From: CAWEYO01 sp963813315
GTDB taxonomy: Bacteria; Pseudomonadota; Alphaproteobacteria; Rhizobiales; Rhizobiaceae
Length of the DNA: 64,000 bases
Reading direction: 5' to 3'
NCBI GenBank assembly: GCA_963813315.1
Contig: CAWEYO010000018.1
Location: 255,434-319,433 of the forward strand
Notes under the pieces: generated by a model
What the model saw: the letters and a program-made list of their open reading frames with translations, nothing else
Database searches by the model: none
What the model was told of the DNA's origin: nothing
Translations under genes and position numbers: made by a program
Part shown: positions 16,987-23,250 of the stretch, piece by piece
How the letters are laid out: each line of letters starts with the position of its first letter
How positions within the stretch are numbered: position 1 is the first letter of the stretch

Positions 16987-19131
16987 ATGGCTTGCAAGTC
17001 GAGAACGCTTTTTCTTGCCGCATTTGCAACGCTTTTCCTGTCCGTCATCTGCCTGATCGCGACGAACGGGGATTCTGCCGCCCAGCAGTCGCCAGCCGCG
17101 CCTCCACCCGCAAAAGTCCAAGACCTCATCAAGCTGCTCGATGATCCCGAGGTCCGGGCTTGGCTTGCTACAAAAACCCCGGCACCTCCCTCCGAAAGCG
17201 CGGAGACCGCAGTGACGGAGCAAATCTCGGGTTTTGACCGCGCAATTCGCAATCACCTGATCGACATGCGCAACGCGTTTCCGCGCATCCCCAGCGAAGT
17301 CGCAAACGCTGTGACGATTGTGAAGACGGAGATCAACAACCACGGCTTGGCAAGCGTTTCCGCATTGTTTGCGGTCTTGCTGGCACTCGGCTTCGGTGCG
17401 GAGTGGCTGTTCAAGCGGGCGCTAGGCGGCCTGAAGCAGCACGGCGTCGGGCTTGCCGCCATTCCAGGCGCATTGCACCGCATTGGCCTTGTTCAGATCG
17501 TTTCCGAGGTAGCGCCGCTGGTCGTCTTCTTTCTCGTCAGCGCCGGCATTTTTTTGGCGTTCGAGTGGCCCCCACTGGTTCATCATATCATCCTGACCTA
17601 TCTGGTCGCCTTTGTTGCCGCGCGGGCCGTCCTGGCGCTTGCAAGGTTACTGCTGTCTCCGAGCGGCGCTGCCCGACCGGGAGACGAACGAGCGGCCCTG
17701 AGACTGATCGCGGCGAGCGATATCGAAGCCGACTTCTGGTATAGGCGGGTTTGTGTTTTTGCCGGCTACTTTCTGGCCGGCTGGGCGACGGTCAGCCTGC
17801 TGCCTGCGCTCGGATTTTCGCATGGCGTCTTACGGCTGATAGCCTATTTTCTCGGTATTGGGCTTCTCGTTCTGGCAATCGAAGCGGTCTGGCGGCGTCC
17901 CGGCCGCACGGCCAAGTCCGGTCGAGGCGACTTGAGGGACTGGCTGATTACCGCCTACCTGGTGCTCCTTTGGGGATTGTGGGTTGCGGGCCTCAACGGA
18001 TTGCTGTGGATTGGAATTTATGCGCTGCTGCTGCCCAAGGTGGTGCGCGGCGCCGGCCATGCGGCTGAAAGACTGGTCGGGGAGTCCCAGGACGCGGCAG
18101 CGCCCAACTCGCTGCGCACTGTAATGATCTCCCGTGGAGTGCGTGCGCTGGTGATTGCGCTGGCGGCGCTTTGGCTGATCGCGGTCTTACGCGTGAATCC
18201 CAACGTGCTGACCGCGGATGACGCCGTCATGAACCGGCTCATCCGCGGTGCGGTGCAAGGGATCATCGTCCTCCTCGTCGCCGATCTCACCTGGCACTTG
18301 TTGAAGGCCTATATCGACCGCAAGCTGGCGATGGCGTCGCCCGACAAATCGGTCAGCGCGCAGGAGGCGGCGCGTCGGGGGAGGCTGCGGACCCTGCTTC
18401 CCATTTTCCGCAACATGCTCGCGGTTCTGCTGGCCACTGTGGCGGTTCTCATGGTGCTGTCCGGGCTCGGCGTCCAGATCGGGCCGCTGATCGCCGGTGC
18501 CGGCATATTCGGCGTCGCCATCGGTTTCGGCTCGCAGACCCTGGTCAAGGACGTAATCAGTGGCATCTTTTACATGCTGGACGACGCGTTCCGGGTTGGC
18601 GAATACATCCAGAGCGGCAGCTACAAGGGGACGGTCGAATCGTTCAGTCTCCGGTCGGTGAAGCTTCGACATCACCGCGGCCCGGTGTTCACCGTTCCTT
18701 TCGGCGTATTGGGCGCGGTTCAGAACATGAGCCGCGACTGGGTGATCGACAAATTCTTGATCCGCGTTCCGTTCGATACGGACGTCAAGAAGGTCAAGAA
18801 ACTGTTGAAGGGGATAGGAGCGGAACTGAAGGAGGATCCGGAACTCGCACCTTACATTATCGAGACTGTGAAGATGAAGGGCGTGGAGCAGTTCGGTGAC
18901 TTCGGCATGGAATTGAGTTTCGCGTTCATGGCCAAACCCGGGCAGCAGTCCGTCGTCAGGCGGCGGGCCTACACGATGATCCGCGATGCATTCGCCGCGA
19001 ACGGAATCGATTTCGCGCAACCGACTGTCCACGTGGGCGCTGACGAAAATGCGGCTTCGGCGGCTGCGGCAACGACAACTCACTACGCTCGCCAGAAGGC
19101 CGCGCAGAGCGTTGCCGCTGCGGACGCTTGA
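16987..19131 (+). CDS. MscS-family mechanosensitive ion channel
   Basis: A 714-residue channel much longer than E. coli MscS. Residues 1-32 look like a signal peptide ending near AQQ, and a periplasmic segment follows. About ten hydrophobic helices come next. The MscS pore helix and beta domain lie at about residues 490-570, with AGAGIFGVAIGFGSQTLVKD and GIFYMLDDAFRVGEYI. The cytosolic alpha/beta domain ends near residue 690. The layout matches large YnaI/YbdG-like or MscM-like members of the alpha-proteobacteria. It would open on membrane tension during osmotic downshock. Its promoter shares a -10-like motif with the downstream sigma factor. Confidence 0.92.
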   Translation: MACKSRTLFLAAFATLFLSVICLIATNGDSAAQQSPAAPPPAKVQDLIKLLDDPEVRAWLATKTPAPPSESAETAVTEQISGFDRAIRNHLIDMRNAFPRIPSEVANAVTIVKTEINNHGLASVSALFAVLLALGFGAEWLFKRALGGLKQHGVGLAAIPGALHRIGLVQIVSEVAPLVVFFLVSAGIFLAFEWPPLVHHIILTYLVAFVAARAVLALARLLLSPSGAARPGDERAALRLIAASDIEADFWYRRVCVFAGYFLAGWATVSLLPALGFSHGVLRLIAYFLGIGLLVLAIEAVWRRPGRTAKSGRGDLRDWLITAYLVLLWGLWVAGLNGLLWIGIYALLLPKVVRGAGHAAERLVGESQDAAAPNSLRTVMISRGVRALVIALAALWLIAVLRVNPNVLTADDAVMNRLIRGAVQGIIVLLVADLTWHLLKAYIDRKLAMASPDKSVSAQEAARRGRLRTLLPIFRNMLAVLLATVAVLMVLSGLGVQIGPLIAGAGIFGVAIGFGSQTLVKDVISGIFYMLDDAFRVGEYIQSGSYKGTVESFSLRSVKLRHHRGPVFTVPFGVLGAVQNMSRDWVIDKFLIRVPFDTDVKKVKKLLKGIGAELKEDPELAPYIIETVKMKGVEQFGDFGMELSFAFMAKPGQQSVVRRRAYTMIRDAFAANGIDFAQPTVHVGADENAASAAAATTTHYARQKAAQSVAAADA

Positions 19132-19151
19132 AGAAGCGGCTCGCTGCCCCA

Positions 19152-19329
19152 GGGCAGTTGCATATGGGTAACTGCCCCCTCATCCGGCCTCGCTCTGCTC
19201 GGCCACCTTCTCCCCGCTGGGGAGAAGAGGGCGCGGCGGCGCGGCCGGCGAGCCTCTCTGCCCGAGCCGGGTGAGGGGGCACGGATCCAGATAAACCCCA
19301 AAATGCGATAGCCCGCCATCCTGACGACA
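19152..19329. repeat. Tandem palindromic element, copy 1
   Basis: This copy begins with a hairpin GGGCAGTT/AACTGCCC (19152 onward) that could terminate mscS. It contains CTTCTCCCC/GGGGAGAAG as a perfect inner stem at 19207-19227 and ends with CCGGGTGAGGGGG and a shared tail. It is repeated head to tail just downstream. It has no coding content. Confidence 0.8.
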
Positions 19330-19543
19330 GGGCAATCGCATATGGGTAACTGCCCCCTCATCCGGCCTCGCTCTGCTCGGCCACCTTCTCCCCGCTGGGG
19401 AGAAGAGGGTGCGGCGGCGCGGTCGGCGACCTCCTCTCCCTTCGGGGAGAGGGTGGCGAGGGCAGAGCCCGAGCCGGGTGAGGGGGGCACGGATCCAGAT
19501 AAACCCCAAATGCGATAGCCCAGCCCGCCATCCTGACGGGTCA
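19330..19543. repeat. Tandem palindromic element, copy 2
   Basis: This is a near-identical direct repeat of 19152-19329, longer by about 40 bases because of an extra CTCTCCCTTCGGGGAGAG hairpin segment. The inner stem is at 19385-19405. Together the two copies fill most of the gap between the MscS and sigma-factor genes. Confidence 0.8.
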
Positions 19544-19565
19544 CTTCCGCGTTTGGCGCAGGCTC

Positions 19566-19595
19566 GGGAACTTTTTTCCGCAAGCATCATCCAAT
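19566..19595 (+). promoter_or_regulatory. Candidate autoregulatory ECF promoter of the sigma gene
   Basis: GGGAAC (19566-19571), a 16-base spacer and CATCCAAT (19588-19595) lie 21 bases before the sigma-factor ATG. Exactly the same boxes with the same spacing recur before the next gene (20315-20344). A GGAAC -35 box is typical of ECF sigma factors, which usually activate their own promoter. Confidence 0.65.
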
Positions 19596-19616
19596 GCTAA
19601 GATAGGGAGGTTGCCA

Positions 19617-20309
19617 ATGGAAGCTGTTCAAACACCTGTCAAATCGGAAGGCGGCGCCGTTTCCGGCGACGTGGACCTCGTTCGGCGTGCGTTGGCGCGC
19701 GAGGGCGATGCCTTCCGCACGATCATGAAGACGCACAATCAACGGCTCTACCGGCTCGCACGGGGTGTCGTGCGCGACGACAGCGAAGCCGAGGATGTCG
19801 TTCAGGAAGCCTACGTCCTTGCCTTCAGGCATCTTGACCAATTCCGCGGCGATTCCGCGCTGGCCACCTGGCTTTCCCGCATCGTTATCAATGAGGCACT
19901 CGGACGTCTTCGCAAAAATCGGAAGGCGGCTGAATTTGTCAAGTCCGCCGAGCGGGCACCGCGGGCCGAAGTCATCCAGTTCCCCCGTAACATGTCCGAT
20001 CCGGAGCAAACGATGGCGCAGCGGCAGATCTTGCAACTTGTCGAACAGGCTACAGACCGTCTTCCCGCTGTTTATCGCACCGTCTTTGTCGCACGGGTGA
20101 TCGAGGGATTGAGCGTCGACGAGACGGCGGAACTGCTTGGCGTTCGCCCGGAGACGGTAAAGACGAGGCTGCATCGGGCGCGCAATCTCCTGCGCAAGGA
20201 ACTGGTCGAACAGATCGGTCCGGTATTGATGGACGCTTTCCCGTTTGCCGGACGCCGTTGTGAACGCCTGACGGTTACCGTGATGAAGCGGCTCGGCTTC
20301 CCTCACTGA
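19617..20309 (+). CDS. ECF-family RNA polymerase sigma factor
   Basis: A 230-residue group 4 sigma factor. Region 2 (about residues 25-95) contains YRLARGVVRDDSEAEDVVQE and ALATWLSRIVINEALGRLRK. Region 4 (about 135-190) contains GLSVDETAELLGVRPETVKT, the -35-binding helix-turn-helix. A C-terminal tail of about 35 residues follows. Start ATG 19617 follows AGGGAGG by six bases. An in-frame TTG two codons earlier is less likely. No anti-sigma gene with a zinc-finger or membrane pattern is adjacent, which is unusual. The downstream secreted DUF4142 and cupredoxin genes are the likely targets, supported by shared promoter boxes. Confidence 0.92.
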   Translation: MEAVQTPVKSEGGAVSGDVDLVRRALAREGDAFRTIMKTHNQRLYRLARGVVRDDSEAEDVVQEAYVLAFRHLDQFRGDSALATWLSRIVINEALGRLRKNRKAAEFVKSAERAPRAEVIQFPRNMSDPEQTMAQRQILQLVEQATDRLPAVYRTVFVARVIEGLSVDETAELLGVRPETVKTRLHRARNLLRKELVEQIGPVLMDAFPFAGRRCERLTVTVMKRLGFPH

Positions 20310-20314
20310 TTTTC

Positions 20315-20344
20315 GGGAACGTTTCAGGCTCGGCGACATCCAAT
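20315..20344 (+). promoter_or_regulatory. Candidate ECF promoter of the DUF4142 gene
   Basis: GGGAAC (20315-20320), 16 bases, CATCCAAT (20337-20344). Boxes and spacing are identical to the site before the sigma gene. It lies 57 bases before the DUF4142 ATG, leaving a normal leader with AGGAGG. Confidence 0.65.
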
Positions 20345-20401
20345 CAGCGTCGACTGAAAACATAGCCCAATGCCTTTGGCATTCGGGGCAAGGAGGTTCC
20401 C

Positions 20402-20926
20402 ATGATTGTTCGACCGACAACCGTGTTAGCAGCACTTTGCCTGTTTGGTGCAGCGCACCTGGCGCAAGCTGCGGACAAGCCGACCGACCCGCAGATCGCT
20501 CACATTGCCTACAGTGCCGGTGTCATCGACATCGAGGCTGCGAAACTTGCAATCTCGAAATCCAGCAACAAGGAGGTCGTTGCGTTCGCTCAGGACATGG
20601 TTCGCGACCACGAGGCGGTCAACGTCCAGGCGCTCGACCTCGTCAAGAAACTCAATGTCACGCCGGAGGACAATGACACAAGCAAGGCCTTGACTCAGGC
20701 TGCAACCGACGAGCGGACAAAGCTGGCTGCGCTCGACGGTGATGCCTTCGACAAAGCCTATGTGGAGAATGAGGTAGCCTATCACAAGCAGGTGAACGGA
20801 GCGCTCGAAACGTTACTCATTCCGTCTGCTGAAAACGCCGAACTGAAGAGCCTGCTTGAAACCGGGCTAAAGATCTTCCAGGGCCATCAACAGCACGCCG
20901 AGCACGTCGCGGCGAGCCTCAAATAG
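20402..20926 (+). CDS. DUF4142-domain exported protein
   Basis: A 174-residue protein. Residues 1-23 form a signal peptide ending AQA-AD. The rest is a helical DUF4142 domain with QIAHIAYSAGVIDIEAAKLA and FAQDMVRDHEAVN, the family's ferritin-like four-helix pattern with conserved Asp-His. The function of the family is not established. It is often found in stress or envelope regulons of alpha-proteobacteria. A strong AGGAGG site precedes the ATG. It is directly downstream of the ECF sigma gene and has its own copy of the shared promoter motif. Location is periplasmic. Confidence 0.9.
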   Translation: MIVRPTTVLAALCLFGAAHLAQAADKPTDPQIAHIAYSAGVIDIEAAKLAISKSSNKEVVAFAQDMVRDHEAVNVQALDLVKKLNVTPEDNDTSKALTQAATDERTKLAALDGDAFDKAYVENEVAYHKQVNGALETLLIPSAENAELKSLLETGLKIFQGHQQHAEHVAASLK

Positions 20927-20927
20927 A

Positions 20928-20973
20928 GCATGATCCCGAAAAGTGTGTAGCGGTTTTCGGAAAAAGATCATGC
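20928..20973. repeat. RIME-like small palindrome
   Basis: A 46-base element with perfect inverted ends GCATGATC/GATCATGC and an inner CCGAAAA..TTTTCGG arm. This is a common intergenic element of Rhizobiales. It separates the DUF4142 and cupredoxin genes, and a partial copy (AAAAGATCATGC) abuts the cupredoxin start. Confidence 0.75.
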
Positions 20974-20987
20974 GAAATCAAAGAATT

Positions 20988-21026
20988 AGAGCGCGGCGAC
21001 GATTCCAGTTGAAATCACCGCGCTCT
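20988..21026 (+). repeat. Hairpin before the cupredoxin gene
   Basis: AGAGCGCGG (20988-20996) and CCGCGCTCT (21018-21026) form a perfect 9-base stem with a 21-base loop. The arms look like part of the same mosaic repeat family. It lies in the leader of the cupredoxin gene. Confidence 0.5.
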
Positions 21027-21038
21027 AGGGAAAAGATC

Positions 21039-21362
21039 ATGCTGGTGGAACGACGCCTGTGGATGGGTCTCTTTTGCGCGTTGACCATGGGCGTCGTCAC
21101 GGCGCATGCGGAAACCATCCAGGTCACCATTGAAAAGCTGGTGTTCTCGCCGGCAGACATCAAAGCAAAGGTTGGCGACACGATCGAGTGGATCAACAAG
21201 GATCCGCTCGTCCACACGGCGACCGTTCGAGGAGGGTGGGAGGTGATGATCCCACCCAAAAAAACGGCAACTCAGGTCGTTCAGAAGGCGGAATCGGTCG
21301 ACTACTATTGCCGGTTCCACCCCAATATGAAGGGGACCCTCACTGCGGAAGCCCAGCAGTAG
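21039..21362 (+). CDS. Cupredoxin (amicyanin/pseudoazurin-like) exported protein
   Basis: A 107-residue small blue-copper protein. The signal peptide covers about residues 1-24 and ends AHA-ET. The type 1 copper ligands are visible: His in DPLVHTAT, then Cys, His and Met in YYCRFHPNMKG. The start is placed at ATG 21039, since an upstream in-frame extension would run through a repeat element and add a non-signal basic leader. It likely carries electrons or copper in the periplasm. It follows the ECF sigma factor and DUF4142 gene and may share their regulation, though its own upstream region is filled by repeats. Confidence 0.88.
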   Translation: MLVERRLWMGLFCALTMGVVTAHAETIQVTIEKLVFSPADIKAKVGDTIEWINKDPLVHTATVRGGWEVMIPPKKTATQVVQKAESVDYYCRFHPNMKGTLTAEAQQ

Positions 21363-21416
21363 CCGCGTCAGGGACTCTCCCCGCTGCCGTGAAGGCCAGC
21401 CCAGGCCGTACGCCGG

Positions 21417-21671
21417 TCAGCCGCGCTTTTCGATGAAGTTGTGGTAGACGTAAAGAACCACAAGCGAGCCGATAACCGCGACGATCAGGCTCCAGATGTT
21501 GAAGCCGGTGACACCCGTGGCGCCGAAAAGCGAAAAGATAAAACCGCCGACCACTGCGCCCACTATGCCGAGCACGATGTCCAGCACGAGACCCTGCCCT
21601 GAACTGCCGAACAGCCTGCTGCCGATAAAACCCGACACAAGGCCGAGCAGAATCCAGCTAATAAATGACAT
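21417..21671 (-). CDS. GlsB/YeaQ/YmgE-family small membrane protein
   Basis: An 84-residue protein of the transglycosylase-associated (GlsB/YeaQ) family. It has three hydrophobic helices rich in Gly, with SWILLGLVSGFIGSRLFG at the N-terminus and LDIVLGIVGAVVGGFIF in the middle. Start ATG 21671 has AAGGAG eight bases upstream. A longer frame to 21974 is antisense to the next gene's start and is rejected. These proteins are general stress-induced inner-membrane proteins of unknown mechanism. Confidence 0.9.
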   Translation of the reverse strand: MSFISWILLGLVSGFIGSRLFGSSGQGLVLDIVLGIVGAVVGGFIFSLFGATGVTGFNIWSLIVAVIGSLVVLYVYHNFIEKRG

Positions 21672-21811
21672 GAAATGTCTCCTTGTTGTGAGACGGCATG
21701 GTTCCACAGCGTCCGCCGCAACACAAGGCGAGAGTGGGCGTTGCGCTCGGCTCGCTTGGGTATATGCTTTGGCCCCTGCTCTAGTGTTCCACGCAAGTTT
21801 TGGAGGAACCC

Positions 21812-22336
21812 ATGGGACTTCTCGACGACGCCGTGCCCGGCGGCAATATCTCCAAGCCGTTGCTGATCGCGTTGGGCGTGCTCTTGGCCGGCAAGATGTT
21901 CGGTTCGAAGACTTCCGGCGAGGGCGGCGATGACGAAACTTCGCCCCGTCAGGTTCCGGATCCGCGCTCGCCACAGGCCGACGCTCCCGTGGGACGCCAT
22001 ACCGGACCGAGCGCGGAACCGGGTGGTAAAGGCGAGGGCGGGTTGCTCGACGGGTTAGGCGGTCTGCTCGATAGCCTCGCCAAGACCGGCCAGCGCGAGA
22101 CGGCAGACTCTTGGGTCAAGCCCGGCGAAAACAAGCCCATCGAACCCGGCGATCTCGGCAAGGCTATTGGCAGCACCACTCTCGGCGAAATCGCCCGCCA
22201 GGCAGGCTTGAGCGAGGAGGAGCTTTTGAAGCAGCTCTCCAAGGTGCTGCCCGGAGTAGTCGACAAGCTGACACCGGACGGAAAACTGCCCAGCAATCGC
22301 GAGGTGGCGGACAACTTTCCAAAAATTCCGTGGTAA
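21812..22336 (+). CDS. YidB-like (DUF937) protein
   Basis: A 174-residue protein of the YidB family. The N-terminus MGLLDDAV and the C-terminal domain LGEIARQAGLSEEELLKQLS, followed by LPGVVDKLTPDGKLPS, form the conserved part. A Gly/Pro-rich low-complexity linker lies between residues 40 and 90. GGAGGA precedes the ATG. Function is unknown. The gene is divergent from the GlsB/YeaQ-like gene and convergent with the CAP gene, whose stop is only six bases away. Confidence 0.85.
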   Translation: MGLLDDAVPGGNISKPLLIALGVLLAGKMFGSKTSGEGGDDETSPRQVPDPRSPQADAPVGRHTGPSAEPGGKGEGGLLDGLGGLLDSLAKTGQRETADSWVKPGENKPIEPGDLGKAIGSTTLGEIARQAGLSEEELLKQLSKVLPGVVDKLTPDGKLPSNREVADNFPKIPW

Positions 22337-22342
22337 GGGAAT

Positions 22343-22777
22343 TTATCCACAGGCGAAGAAAGTTGCGTAGGCCCCGACTACGGAAGCTCCTGCGTACCTC
22401 AGATTGGGTCGAAGCAAGTTCACGTTATGGCTTGCCGAATACCTCCACCCAGAAAAAAGATGCTGTGCATTTTGGTAGTTGTAACCAACGTTTTCTGTGC
22501 ATGTTCCCCTGATTCCAGTAGCTCTGGCCTTGGCTGATCTCTGGCGGAACCCATCATGGCTCATCATATGCCGGGCTGATTGGTACCGGCTATGTTGCCT
22601 TGCCAAAGCCTTCAGCGTGCCATGAAGAGCTAAGGGAGAGAGACCCCGGCTGACCCTATAGGAATTGATGAGCGTTAGCGTCTGAGGACCGAAATCGACA
22701 GCCGCAGCTACCTGTGGTGTCGTACCTGCACAGCACGAGACCAGAACCGCTATTGCAATTGTCTTTGGGGTTTTCAT
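22343..22777 (-). CDS. CAP-domain (SCP-like) exported protein
   Basis: A 144-residue protein. The signal peptide covers about residues 1-26 and ends VAAA. A compact CAP/SCP domain follows with LINSYRVSRGLSPLALHGTL, the His in ARQHSRYQ, SHDGF, and the ENVGYNY motif. The bacterial CAP family has few members with known function; roles include peptidase or ligand binding outside the cell. The start is set at ATG 22777, which gives the clean signal peptide. An upstream extension of 21 residues is polar and unlikely. It is the last core-type gene before the biosynthetic cluster. Confidence 0.85.
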   Translation of the reverse strand: MKTPKTIAIAVLVSCCAGTTPQVAAAVDFGPQTLTLINSYRVSRGLSPLALHGTLKALARQHSRYQSARHMMSHDGFRQRSAKARATGIRGTCTENVGYNYQNAQHLFSGWRYSASHNVNLLRPNLRYAGASVVGAYATFFACG

Positions 22778-23005
22778 TCCGGATTTATTCCTTCGATCAT
22801 CCCCGCGCAAATGGCCCCCAAAGGACAGCCAGCGAGTCAAAGCACATCCGTAGCTATGAGAATAGCTTAGGCGAACGTGAAGATTCCAGCAGGGCTTCGG
22901 CTAGCCGTCGACGAAAACCATCGAGCAGGTCGATCGCCTGTCGCACCTCAAAGGCCGCCGATTTGGAGCGGCTGCGTGCCAGAACCGTTTTTTCAAGTTT
23001 CGCGA
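22778..23005. other. Gap before the NRPS promoter region; nothing definite
   Basis: No gene with recognisable family content is seen. A minus-strand frame ends with a TAG at 22854-22856 and is open back into the repeat region. It lacks a start signal and resembles nothing known to me, so it is not called. This stretch may mark the junction between core genes and the acquired cluster. Confidence 0.5.
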
Positions 23006-23250
23006 ATTGCCATAACTTCTCCGGGCGGGTGTAAGGAGCTAGTTCGTTAGGCTTAAAACGCGTCGCAGATACCCCCCTTTGCCCTGCTTGCCGAAGCGCC
23101 TGAAACGTTGAGAAATTGACGGCACAATCTTGACCGGGGCGGCCCAGGCATGGCGTTCAGAGACGAAGCATGGACAAATTTTCCCGAGCCGGCTTTGTCG
23201 CCGCAGCGAAGAGCCGTGTTCGCCACAATTCAGGGCGAACCTGCGGTTAT
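23006..23250 (+). repeat. Duplicated promoter and leader region, copy A (before NRPS)
   Basis: About 245 bases covering the presumed NRPS promoter, its ATG (23150) and the first 33 codons. It recurs at 28008-28254 with roughly nine in ten bases identical. The best-conserved part is upstream of the ATG (about 23030-23120). Strong conservation of non-coding sequence suggests that both copies are functional promoters. Confidence 0.85.

Noticed and set aside
19152..19543. Possible CRISPR array
   Set aside because: There are only two long palindromic copies without regular short spacers, and no cas genes are present.
22854..23010. Minus-strand open frame ending in TAG at 22854
   Set aside because: No recognisable family, no start or ribosome site, and the frame is interrupted in repeat copy B.
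23000..23140. Minus-strand frame in the duplicated leader ending GKQGKGGYLRR..., faintly like the C-terminus of IS110 transposases
   Set aside because: It lacks a start and other IS110 motifs, and the match is too short. The plus strand explains the conservation as a promoter and leader.
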